Positions 53,892 to 64,000 of a DNA stretch of 64,000 bases are shown here, in pieces. A program made the translations under genes and the position numbers. Below the pieces are notes generated by a model. The model was not told the origin of the DNA and made no database searches. It saw only the letters and a program-made list of their open reading frames with translations. Source of the stretch: Blattamonas nauphoetae (taxonomy: Eukaryota; Preaxostyla; Oxymonadida); assembly GCA_033064195.1 (NCBI GenBank), contig JARBJD010000259.1, positions 44,311-108,310 of the forward strand. The letters are read 5' to 3'. Positions within the stretch are counted from its first letter, which is position 1. Each line of letters starts with the position of its first letter.

Positions 53892-56552
53892 TCACATCGT
53901 ACGTCCCTGTCGGTATCTGCCTTCCGCGAAGTGTGACCGAGGTGTAATTTCCACTTGCATCTAAGCTCCCCCAAATCCCAACAATTCGAGATGGTTCGTT
54001 TGGTGTGGAAAAAATGATTGTGTTTGCCCGTCGAACTTCTGTCTCCACTGTTGTCTTTTTGTGATAAACAAGTGATACTTCGTATTGGGTTGACCAGTCC
54101 AGTCGTTCTTCAGCATTCGACGGATAAAGATGAGCATATCCAACAAGAGTCGTCGAGTCTGTGCGACTTAGCGAAATGTTGAATGTGTTGCTTCCTTTTT
54201 GGATGCGCATCGAATAACTTCCTTCATCCAACGACACTCCCTTCACTGTGATTGTTGTGGTGTTCACGTCACTCAGAATCGCTGAGGCACTGACCACTTG
54301 AGGAGCGATGTCGCCCCGAAGAGTGTGCGACAGGCGTTTGTATGTGGCTGGAGGAAGAATCCCATCAGCTCCTGACGACACCGTTGCTGTTCCAATCGAC
54401 GAGTTAGCTCCATTTATGTCGAATTGCACGAACACCAAACGAGGCACGAGACATCCTTCCAACAGAATGCCCATGACACCTCCAATCACTTCCTTCGTTT
54501 TGACTTCCACCACGGCTTCATTTCCACTGATCGTGACAGTGCAGGTTTCGACAGTCGGCGTGGATGTGATTTGCGGGACGAGTGTACTGTCTGACAGATA
54601 CCCCACGCGAAAATAGACATTCGGAGCACCCGACATGGAATCGCAAAAGCTGATGTTTGACTGAATGTCAGTGAATGATTGTGCGAAGAAGTAGATATCT
54701 CTTGAGTCAGGGCTATCAACAGCCGAACAGTCTCTGAAGAGTAGATAGGCTAGTGTACTTTCAACGGATTCGTGATAAATTTGGAGTGTTGCAACAGAAG
54801 TTGCCGAACAGGCAACAAACGAGCAGTTGGTCATGGTCGCGGATACTCTGTTGAAGAGTTCCACGGCAGAAGCCTGCGACGCCTCGCCTTTCTCGAAGTA
54901 CGAATCTGTGATCGAAACCTGTTGCGCATCGCGTGCAAAGATACTTCCTCCGAGATTGGTGGCTCCTCCAATCGTTTTGCATTCTGTGAACGACGATTTC
55001 GTGATATGCATTTCATTTGTGTTGGGATAAACAGCAGACCCATAAAAGATTGCTCCCCCATCATCGTTCTCACCACTGACGTTGCAGATGTGGAAATAGC
55101 ACTGGGTGACGGTGAGTGATGTGGTACTTGTGATGAGGATTGCTGATCCCCCTGTGTTATCAGCATATGATCCGGTCATATTGGTGAATGTGCAGAGAGT
55201 TAACGTCGCTGAGGTGGTTGTTGATGAACCTGACAAATGTTTGATACGATCATCTTGTGTGTGGTTCTGGTTGGGATACGACTCTGCTGTGTTCGATTGG
55301 CGGATGCAGGAGGAGAAGGAGGTGTTTAGGCAGCCCAGATTCCCTCCAAGATTCACATCCAACATTGTTGTCCCACTGTCATGATTCGAGCATCGCGACA
55401 CACAACACCCGACAACATCTTGCCGCATCACACTTCCAAACCTGTTTTGGTTCTCACAAATTGGATGTAGGGAGCTTGTCACGTTTAGAAGTGATGACGA
55501 GGAGAGCATCGTGTTGACTCTGATATCGGTAGGTTTGAGACTTAATGATCGATCATTTTGCATTCCAAACGAGAAAAGTGGGCCAGAACCAATTGGAAAG
55601 TGAACATTGCTGAAATCGAGCGAGGATCCAACGACAGAGATTTCGTCGTCTCCAAGAGTCCCAACACACGGCCTTGTCATCTTAGCTGCAACTGTTTCCG
55701 TAATTATGTCCTTACGGTTTGTATTGTGATGATGATTGGCGAGATCGACGAGCGGCAGAAGATCAATCGATTTCGAACTGTGCAAGCATGATATGATTAG
55801 AATGTTTGTTGATTGTCCAATATTGCTTGATGAAATCACGAACGGTGATTGATGGATGTTCGAAATGATTTCAGAACGATGGACCATCAGCTGCGACGAT
55901 GACACCAGACAGACGACTGTGTTTGGAATGTCAGCATGGAGAATCCAAGAGTGAAGAGAGATGGAGCTGTTTCTCAGATCAAGGAGACTGGTCGGTCCGT
56001 GGATGTTGGAACTCTCAGTTGGTCGAGAGAATTCTTTGGATTTGGGTGATTGGAAACTCGAACTAAGGTGAAGTTCTGAGTTTCTTCCAATCAGATTCAG
56101 TGTTGTGGATGTCAATGGAAGGTGTTCGGCATGAAATGATCCATAATTCACTGGGATCGTGATGTTATTGCCGGAATGCGTCTCTGTCTTCATCATTCGG
56201 GAAAAGTCCGCGAGGGAGAGTACATGGTCATGCTGACAGCTGGTTAGGGAAACAATGACAAGAAACAGGAGTTGCCACTGTGTGGATATCATTTTAGTGT
56301 GCCCTTCAGATTTAACGCTGAACGACTTGATCGAAGCGACCCTTTATTCGGTTTCATTATTCTTCTGGACACTGGAGATTGCCTTGGCGACAATCAAAAC
56401 GATTCATCAACTTCAAGACTGTCGCCAGAACATAATTTGAAACCAGATTAAAACAACTATCTCTATCTTCTCCTAAAGCTTGTCAGGTCATTGTTCTGTA
56501 CAAAGTATGGGCTCGATCACACACCTCAAACGGAAGAGTAAGGGTAATCTCC

Positions 56553-56630
56553 AGGCTTCTGATTTGATCCCACTGATCCCACGCTTTTTTTGATCCCACC
56601 TCATTTCTACCTTATAATTTCCTTTCATTT
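56553..56630. mobile_element. Second terminus of the same MITE family (one end only)
   Basis: Begins CAGGCTTCTGATTTGATCCC, identical to the first 20 bases of the element at 51203, followed by more TGATCCCA copies. I see no matching right end nearby, so it is probably truncated or diverged. It sits in the 5' flank of gene B where the gene A flank (48214 onward) has no such sequence. Confidence 0.65.
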
Positions 56631-56989
56631 CACCATAGTTCATCATATCACTATCATATTATCCATAAATTCTTAAAATGAGACATAATTGTCCATAGAG
56701 TAGAAAAAGGAGATGACGATTCATGATCGATTCAAAGTCTGTCAAGCAACGATAGTGTTGTCACTTTGAGAGGAACAGAAGTAAGAAACACGACTTTTCG
56801 TCCAATTCTATCTATCAAGGATGATTCGCCGATTTGTCTGTTGAGTCTCACCTCAGGATTCTAATTCGCGTCGCCTCCTCCCATCTACCAACTCCCGGTT
56901 CATTCAACGATGTGCAAGTCGCCACATTCTGACCCAGCACACCTCATCTCATTTCACTCGTTCAACCGTTCCGATTCACTCCACTCAAA

Positions 56990-57440
56990 TTGAAGACGGA
57001 TCTTTCCGTCGTGTTCCGAAATGAATCGGGATCAAATCTGTTGATATCGTACATACAAGAATTCCAGTATCGTCAGGCTGGTGGAGCTATCACAGTGGTA
57101 AGCTATATGTTCGTCCCTTCGAAAGCTGCAAACCACGACAATCACAGATCATCGTCGACACCTGAATCTCGGGGTCTATGGTTCGAATGGGTCCGTCTTG
57201 GACTCTGTTCTCCTTTCACTGCATGGATCAGACGCCAAAGACTGCCATTCATTTTCATTCCCCGACTTTGTGATAATGAAGGATCTAGATTCTCAGAACA
57301 ATGAATCGAGGAATGGAAACACAACACTTTTCACATTTCTAAATTCCAAACCATCAATATTGATGCCACAATTCTCAATGGATTGTGGATGGCATCACCC
57401 TGACTCCTTCTCTGCCCAACACATCTTCGGCAAATCTTAT
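56990..57440 (+). pseudogene. Remnant of a receptor gene, 5' part
   Basis: The stretch encoding LDSVLLSLHGSDAKDCHSF and NNESRNGNTTLFTF...FSMDCGWH aligns with residues encoded at about 885-1085 of the first receptor gene (MDSVSLSLHGSDITICH, NNEYGDGNTLPF, SLDCGWRG). Stops and frameshifts interrupt it. Confidence 0.7.
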
Positions 57441-58080
57441 TGAAAGACGAGCTAAAATCATAAACAAATGATCTCAACGGCGGCTACAATATATGGATGT
57501 GGTAATTTTTAGTCTCTTTCGCTTTCAGACGAAGAAATCCATTCCCAGAAGGGGTCGAATCTCTCCCAACACGATAGATTGCTCCAGTTGTCGAATACAG
57601 AGATTCAACACCGTCAATATCAGATTCACACTGTCTTGATTTCAAATCAACGAGTGTCAAGTTCGATAATGCTGCTGGATCTCGAGATATGGCACTGCAG
57701 ACTCACCTGGACCAGTTAGCCTCATCGGAACCTCTCTTGGATCCCTCCAGCTCACCTCGTGCATCTTCCGCACCATTTCACCGAGCGCCCTCACTCGACC
57801 AAGAACAAGTCCACTAATGCCAGACTAGACAACGAAGATCTCCAACGCAACACTCTCTGATGTACAAGTCATATTGTACCGATCCATATTCGACGATATT
57901 CATGAAAACAGCGAGGTTCATGTTTGTTTCTCCACATTTCTGCGGAATATTCACGCCAAAGCTGAGGGATACAAGACAGAGTCCACCATATGACAACCAT
58001 CAGAAACCGGTCAAATCGACACGCTCTGCCTCGCATACGTCAAACTTGTTGTGAATAGGAAAACATCTCCTTTCGGTTTT
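57441..58080 (+). other. Degenerate sequence between gene remnants
   Basis: No sustained open frame. Parts may continue the receptor remnant (SPPYDNHQKPVK near 57980), but the match is too weak to claim. Confidence 0.35.
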
Positions 58081-60145
58081 CAGAGCTGGACGCCAATGAA
58101 TGTCCTGTCTGAGTTTCTCCGCATCGATGGACCAGGTGTCATCGCTCTGCTGACGTCTCGTCCACCATCGATCTCCCGAATGATGAAGTTTCGATCACAA
58201 ACGCTGGTCTGATTGATCGCTTCATCTCTCTCGCCTACCTCACATCATCTGCCAATGCGATCCTCTTCTCCGGTGAATCCAACCGCTGCCAGAAGATGCA
58301 AACTCGTCTGCTGCATCGCCAACTGTCAGAACATGGCGTAAGAAAGGGTGGATGGCGTAGTATTGTGTACGGATGACAAGTCGTGGATGTTGGAAGAAGC
58401 ATTGCCAGCACTCTCGTCAGGCAGATATCGCAACACCATGTTTCACAGTTTCACCTCACTACCCACGACCACGCTTCCCAACAATCCAACCCATCGTCTT
58501 CGTCATCTCTGTCAGGAGCCCCCAAACTGACGATACGTTCGAGCCTCCCTCCTTCCACAGCAGATTCTTCATCCCACCCAAACACATCGTCCAGTCTCAC
58601 TTCAGCGTGCAGATTCCGTCACTCCTTTCTCATGCCATCAAAACATTCCTGACACACCGGGAAATAGCAGCCTCTTCGACTCACTGGACACATACCTCAC
58701 AGCACTCTCCCTCTCCGCCTCGCAATACCAGGAGGAGTCCTTCTTCACGTTTGTTGTGGATGTCATTCCTTTCCTTTCGACTCAACCAATCACACACAAC
58801 ATCCCGCCTCTCTCTTCTTCTTGTCTCTCCTCAGAACTCCCACCTTCCGCAACGCCATCGCACAAGATTCCATCTCTCGACTGGTCGATGATTCCATCAG
58901 CGTCGCAAAGGATAGAGAGAAGGAAGCAGATAATCCAAACCAACGTCTTCCTGTCGTTGGTCTTGACAGCACTGGTGACGCTGGTTGGAGGATCAAACTG
59001 CCGCAACTCGTCTCTCATCATTGAATCCGACGGATTGAAAGTGTTGGGAGCGATCCTTCTCTCGATGGACAGTCGCTGGAACCGCGAACACCAAAATGGA
59101 CACAAAGATCAGACAAAAATGAAACGAGTTGAGCTCGCGTGCCTGCGAGACAACCTCGTGATCGATGCTGTCCGAGGAAGGGTCAGAAACGACTCACTCC
59201 TGCTGGACGGCATCCTCGTCCACTTCCAGACGTATCAGAACCTCCTCGCAGACAACGTGGAAGGGGACAGACCGATTACGACCGCCAAGCCCAGCGACTG
59301 TTCCACGGAAATGCGCAGAGCCTCTTCCGCCTGTCTGTGACCATCGGTCCGGAAGCGACGACACAATCTCAGAAGAAGCTGCGACAGGCGATGGAGTCGA
59401 ACGAGAGTGCGAGCAGGCCGTTCTTGACAGGATTCTACTTTCCAAAGAAGCCGAACGTCTCATTCGATTCGGATCTCCCTCTTAACGCGCCTCTCTGATC
59501 AGATCAGACAACCATCACAACGTGGAACCTCGAAGACCCGGAACGAAGCGATATCATGTTCGACTCGTTCAAAAGACAAGGCGACGCAGAAAACAAGACC
59601 GACGAATTCATCCTCCGAACACACTTCATCGTCGCAGAGTTCAACCAACACGACCCGGCTTTCGTCGCCCTCCTCCATCGCGTCATTTGGTACATTGCGA
59701 TCATCCAGTTCGTCTGGCTTGTGTCGCGCATCCTTGTCTACGTCTTCTGCGATTCCATCAAGGAAGTGACGTTCTGAATTCACAAACTCCGAAAAGACTC
59801 CCTCGACGAGTCGATCGACACGAAAGCGATGAGCTATTCGAAACGCATGAAAAAAAACATGAGACGCGTCGACAACACAATCAACCGCTTTCTGCGATGT
59901 GTGGTGACGAAGTACCTCCTCATCTACATCTACCTTGTGACGTTCTCCATCCTCGGCCTCCTCATCGACGTGCGCTTCTCCTGCATTCTCTTCTTCGAAG
60001 TGCTGACAAAGACATCTACAATGACGTTCCTCATCGACGCGTTCGCACGGAACATCAAGCTCTTCTCGATCTTGCTGTACATCCTCATCATCGTCCTCTT
60101 CATCATCGCCTCTGCAATCTACAATAACCCTCGCTGGAGGTGAAG
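58081..60145 (+). pseudogene. Decayed multi-pass membrane protein, possibly RyR/IP3-receptor-like channel
   Basis: A series of plus-strand frames in different phases covers one decayed gene. The best parts are RIDGPGVIALL near 58120, SLFDSLDTYLTALSLSASQYQEESFFTFVVDVIPFL near 58670-58780, and hydrophobic stretches at 59556-59777 (FVALLHRVIWYIAIIQFVWLVSRILVYVF) and 59829-60143 (YLLIYIYLVTFSILGLLIDVRF, then FFEVLTKTSTMTFLIDAF and IKLFSILLYILIIVLFIIASAI). The last part resembles the end of ryanodine/IP3-receptor channels, where a FHLLD...VTRN linker precedes a pore helix, but this is similarity by eye only. At least four frame changes and several stops rule out a functional gene unless many introns are hidden. 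Confidence 0.5.
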
Positions 60146-60299
60146 TTTGTCGACGAGTACAACATACAAGTTTGGACAATCGGGGAAGACTCTCCCAACC
60201 ACACTCTTGGCCATCGAAGGGAGATTCATTTCATCCGTGTTCATCTCATTGAAGTTTGATTCTGAACTCAATTGTGAAATGAATGTCAAATAAAGTTAA

Positions 60300-62518
60300 A
60301 AACATTAGAATGAGGACCGTTGAACTTTTGATGACGAGGGGTGAGAAAAGGGTTGCCTGGGATAGGAGTTGATTCTCTTCTTTAACTTTCATCACATTTC
60401 CAGCGTTCAATTCGTTCATCAGTCGTTCAAGTTGTTGATTGGACAGAAGGACGGGAGCATTGTGCGCAATGCGGGCTAGTAATTCCAGATGATTCGTAGT
60501 TAGCAAGCTGCGTTCCTTACGTTTGATATAGTGCACTAACGAGAACTCCTTTCAGTGGCAACTGAAGTTGCCATAATTGTGCTCGAAACGCGTACAAGTG
60601 GAATGATGGCTGTGAGGGTCTGGAACCGTGGATGCGAAAGAATAGCATCGATGATTCCAGTCGAGGAATAGGGAATGCCACTGAACTCGAGTTGATAGAT
60701 GGATTTGAGGCAATGCCAGTGGATTAGTAGATGTCTTTGTAGGAGTGTCGGAACGAGATGAGAAAATAGATTTGCAAAATTCATCAGCGCCATATCTGTG
60801 TCGTGTGTGTTCTCCCGCATCAAATTGTCATGAGTGAATAAATCGTGACCATCGAGACTCGACCTGTTAGCAAAACGATGTTCGAGGTTTGTAGCTAAAA
60901 TTTGAGCCCATTCGACGAATTCATCAGCTACAATCGATATGAATGGTAGACACTGTTCATACGAGAAGCTTGAGATGATTGATGAAAGATGTGCCTCCAC
61001 ATCTGTCTTTGAAGTGTTTAAACAGCGATCTCTGAGTCTTCCAATGCATTCAGAGGATTCACAGACAGTTAGTGAGTCCGACTGCAACTCTTTGTTCGTC
61101 TGGTCAGCCCAGGACAACAAATGCGAGAGTGCCCCCATTCGAAGCAGATTTGTTGGATCTGTCAGACACTCCACCATAGATTCGGCGAGGGATCCAGGCG
61201 CCGATTGAAGAACAGTTGAGATACTGTCAGCATATTCAAATGATTGTTTGATGGTTTTGCACAGGTAGACCATCTCACTTGGATTGGTTTGGATAGTTTT
61301 GTATCGTACGCTTTCTTTTCGCTGTTCATTGGCAAATTGTCTTTTCGTCCCGGATTCTTTGTGATCAAATTGATTATTGTTGCTGCGTTATGGATCAGAG
61401 TTGCTGTTATTGTGTCATCAGGAACTTGAAATGAGTACTTCAGAGCAAGTTGGAGATTGTGCGCATCGCATTTGTGATGGAGGATATTTTGTTATCTTTC
61501 TCTAACTCGCCCAGAAAGCCGTGATTTGTCCCAGTCATCGCCGGGTCTCCGTCAGTTGCGACGGAGACGACTTGCTCATCGATATCTTTTGATCCTCCAT
61601 GATTCGCCGAAATTTTAAGTAGATTTGCTTTCCGCTCGTGCCTTCGTCCATTTCAGCAAGTCCCACAAGGATTACGCGAGGGATGTGGCTTTCGGTGAAA
61701 ACGGAGGTTAACGCAGAGGACGGAGATTGTAGATACGTCAGTCGAAATATCAAGACTGAGAGATAGTGGGGTCATGGGTGAGATTAACTGATACAAATCG
61801 GCGGTATAAGTCCTGTCAATAATGCCGGCCAACTTCCAAAAGCGGGCATAATCTGAATCGTCCTCAATTGAGATGTATTCCTCGTTATCAACAGAATTGA
61901 GGACATTTGTTAAGGATTTGAAGTCATTGATAGAATTGTGACGGTGGCAGATTTGATTTACGGCTCTGAATTGATTTTTGTTGTGTTTTGAATGTCCTTG
62001 AGGATTGCCTGTGGTAAGAGTCTTTTCTCGAAGTTCTTTGTCTTGAAGCCACAGCTGAACGGCTCGGAGATGTGTTTCAGTTTTGACATGATTCGTTAGG
62101 CTCTTTTCCCGGTAAGGTCTTGACTGTGTTTTGACGTATTCATCTCGGGTTTTGGTAAGTGGTTACTGTGAGCGTTGCAGATTCGACATATGATTCCCCG
62201 TCCTGTTTGACAAATACGGAAGCATCGTCAACGAAGATGCATTCCTTCGAAGGATCCATCTGGAGAACTTCTTTGCACTTCGATTTCTATTTCTTCGGGT
62301 GTTTTTTCATACTTGGCAACTTCAATCGCGTGTGAAGTACTGTTAGGCTCACCAGGTCTTCCAGTTGAGCGTTCTCCGCTGAGATCCACGTCGGAATCCA
62401 GAACATTGTCATCCAACCACGGCGGCAACTCGCGATGACGAGAAGCCTGCTCTTTGACGTGTTTGGAGAACATAGAGAGTGTAGGTTGTGTGAGACGACA
62501 GTTCTGACGTTGAGACAT
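60300..62518 (-). pseudogene. Decayed hAT-superfamily transposase with BED/TTF-like zinc finger
   Basis: From ATG 62518 (MSQRQNCRLTQPTL) the frame breaks repeatedly, but the fragments keep hAT order. A finger CRICNAHSNH lies at about 62,150-62,200. FTESHIPRVILVGLAEMDEG is at about 61,640-61,700. VVSVATDGDPAMTGTNHGF is at about 61,510-61,560, then HHKCDAHNLQLALKYSF at about 61,430-61,480 (the C-x2-H region of the hAT core). A conserved VRW motif (IQVRWSTCAK) is near 61,270. The C-terminal dimerisation signature MATSVATERS then SLVHYIKRKERSLLTTNHLELLARIAH lies at 60,450-60,590. One-base deletions at about 61,285 and 60,548 and a TAA within the finger region break the frame. I could not define the element ends. 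It may represent the enzyme family behind the 8-bp-duplication elements at 7860 and 51203. Confidence 0.7.
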
Positions 62519-62708
62519 CGAAATTTGAAGTAAACTGCTCCAGATCAACTCAAAATTAGTTCATTTACCATCAGAAACTAAACAATTTGTCAATGTTTGT
62601 GAGTTGAAGAAATACTAAACAATCATCTACACAATAATGAGGTCGTCTTTACATCGACGTTACAACTTTACCATCTCAATCGCGTGATTGAAGTGAGACG
62701 TTTGTGTT

Positions 62709-64000
62709 TCAGTGTGAGGAAGGCTGAGGAAGGACGAGAGAATGAAGACGAAGCAGAGACAGACACACCGCCTCTTCTGCTCGATCGCTGTGGTCGAACC
62801 AGACATCGCCGTTGAAGGCAACGTCGGGCTGGTCAGGAAAGGGCGAGGAGAGGCCAGCAGAGGCCAGAACGGGGTGGCGGGGTGGGGTTGGGAGGAGCGA
62901 GTGACCTGAGCGCTTGTTCATCTGCTTCCGAAGCAGTATGGTCTGGCCGAGGAGGGAGAGGGGTTGTAGATGGCGTCATACTCGTTGTGGGTGTCGCCCT
63001 GGTTGTGGAAGGAGTGGGGCGGTGTGATGAGAATGTTGGTCCATTGGAACCATCTCCACACTGTCCGGGAAGATGAATGTGATGTGGGTGAACGGTTGGG
63101 CTTCTGTCGAGGGTGAGTTGGCCTGCGGTGAGTGTTCGTCTGTTTGCATGAATATGGCAGATATGAATGTCAGAAAGGACAAAGACACGGGGCCCAGACA
63201 ATGCTCGTGTAGTGTGGAAGTTGACGAGCAGGTGGTCTTTCATATCTGTGGAGGAGAGAATCTCAACACGAGAATGTTTGTTGGGAAGCATACCACAAGA
63301 TGACATAACGAAAGAGTGTAAGCAATTGATGAGAAAAGCAAACCATACAGCTATACAGACATCTTTGGGAGATTCCTGATATATTGTTGTTGGACCTTGT
63401 TGATGAAAAATGACAGGTTCTTGTGGATGATCGACTGTCCTGATTCTGTCCGGTTGTGTTTTGGCTTGACTTTTGGTGAAGAAGAGGCCTGGGGACAGGA
63501 ACAGGAAGTGTCAGCGTTGACTCGATCCCATTGTTTGTCTGGTCCATGTTGTTCTGGTATCCAGAATCGTTGAAGAATTGCTCAAAATCGTTCATGTCGA
63601 GCGTGAGTGCAATCAGAAGCTTTCGATTCACTGTAATTCTCTGAATTTGTTCCAAATATGTCTTTAGTTGTGTAATGAGACTCTGTGTTGTTTGTTTCTC
63701 AGCGAACTGCTGTTGTTTCCAGCTGGTCTCGACGTATGGTGATTGCTGAGGGCGCAGAGTGGAATCATAACTCACACGAGTGTTCAGTGACAGAATGTTG
63801 TATTGTGGTTTGCGAACAGCGACGACAGGTTTCAACAGAGAAAGTTGGGGCTGTGGGAGTATGCTCAAGTGGAAGTCCGGTTTGTAGCTGCTGCCGGCGA
63901 TGATGTCTGAGTGGAAGTCACGAGAAGTTGATCCTTCGAAGTTGGAGGCTAGTTCAATGGAGTCACTGCAGATGGATGCCCTGAAACGAGAGATTGAGTT
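62709..64000 (-). CDS. 3' part of an unrecognised gene, continues past the right edge
   Basis: The frame is open from the right edge (64000) to about 63310, encoding Gln/Ser/Thr-rich sequence with YETS/WKQQQFAEKQTTQSLITQLKTYLEQIQR and a Ser/Asn-rich stretch. A candidate intron (donor GTATAG or GTCTGT near 63348, acceptor CTCCACAG near 63260) could join it to DMKDHLLVNFHTTRALSGPRVFVLSD. Further down, frames change between 62709 and 63190 in a GC-rich, proline-rich region, so the 3' end is uncertain. No family is recognised. The start lies outside the window. Confidence 0.4.

Larger units (their letters stand above)
48792..56292 (-). pseudogene. Receptor gene B: full-length beta-helix / beta-repeat / pseudokinase receptor broken by a 521-bp MITE
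   Basis: From ATG 56292 (signal peptide MISTQWQLLFLVIVSLTSC) to the stop at 48792. The frame is open except for the MITE at 51203-51723; removing it plus one 8-bp copy joins LTGTDL to PLHTPFLV in frame, giving about 2,320 residues. Order: beta-helix (GGSAILITS, GGAIFYGSA, GGSIFARDA), then about nine Ig-like beta repeats of roughly 100 residues (RIVGIWGSLDASGNYTSVTLRG type), a Ser/Asp-rich loop, a second beta-helix patch, a membrane span WWIPLVVCLICLALLLIVVI (about 49,770-49,850), then a pseudokinase. That domain has WRAPEA and LGLVLFEIESETVP but DENGNV where DFG would be, and no HRD or VAIK lysine. Two of the beta repeats are nearly identical in DNA (52176-52328 and 53737-53891). Unless the MITE is spliced out, the protein would end before the membrane span. 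Confidence 0.9.

Noticed and set aside
60246-61273. Helical-repeat (ARM-like) gene
   Set aside because: The C-x2-H core (HHKCDAHNLQLAL), the VRW motif and the C-terminal MATSVATERS region identify it as a decayed hAT transposase instead.
1-64000. tRNA and rRNA genes
   Set aside because: I saw no cloverleaf with a T-loop consensus or rRNA core sequence; weak candidates could have been missed without a scanner.
1-64000. Non-standard genetic code with TAR as glutamine
   Set aside because: The transposases, RRM-SH3, RING and ankyrin genes contain no internal TAR codons and end with TAA, TAG or TGA at sensible places.

Overview
This is a protist nuclear contig. It carries long, loosely spaced genes on both strands, read with the standard code (TAA, TAG and TGA all end genes here). 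Introns are short GT-AG introns, mostly 30-140 nt, with donors such as GTTTGT, GTATGT and GTCTGT. Eukaryote-only domains are present: protein kinase, ankyrin-FYVE, RRM-SH3, RING-H2 and SPRY-like. Together with the large families of secreted beta-helix/pseudokinase receptors and of SPRY-like and helical-repeat proteins, this fits an oxymonad (Preaxostyla), most likely a Blattamonas-like species. That assignment is inference from family content, not from a search.

Layout. 1-6.1 kb: the 5' end of a protein kinase gene (-) diverges from a secreted beta-helix/transmembrane/pseudokinase receptor gene (+) that has one in-frame TAG. 6.9-9.9 kb: a helical-repeat gene with a predicted N-myristoylation site (-), split by an 850-bp element. 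10.3-12.1 kb: a protein with two SPRY-like repeats. 12.8-16.0 kb: another helical-repeat gene (-), split by a complete pogo-like transposon. 16.0-21.8 kb: a six-exon ankyrin/FYVE gene. 22.3-27.4 kb: the only uninterrupted beta-helix/pseudokinase receptor gene in the window. 27.7-35.1 kb: a three-exon gene of unknown function, a small secreted protein, an RRM-SH3 protein and a RING-H2 protein. 35.2-56.5 kb: two tandemly duplicated receptor genes (-). The left copy (A) is wrecked by a 4.5-kb composite insertion, a 3.07-kb DD34E mariner-like transposon, a large internal deletion and a nonsense codon. The right copy (B) is broken only by a 521-bp hAT-like MITE. 57-64 kb: gene debris (receptor fragment, ion-channel-like fragment, decayed hAT transposase) and the 3' part of an unrecognised gene running off the window.

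The main result is that four insertions can be defined to the base from target-site duplications: AAGTGTCG, TA, TA and CAGATCAG. At each one, removing the element plus one TSD copy restores the host frame across the site. Three of the four elements, though unrelated, have termini built from a doubled short motif. The decayed hAT transposase at 60-62.5 kb belongs to the superfamily that makes 8-bp duplications, so it or relatives may have mobilised the 850-bp and 521-bp elements. The receptors share one plan: signal peptide, parallel beta-helix, in three of the four gene copies Ig-like beta repeats, one membrane span, and a cytoplasmic kinase fold without catalytic motifs. They look like a surface-receptor family evolving by duplication, recombination and decay.
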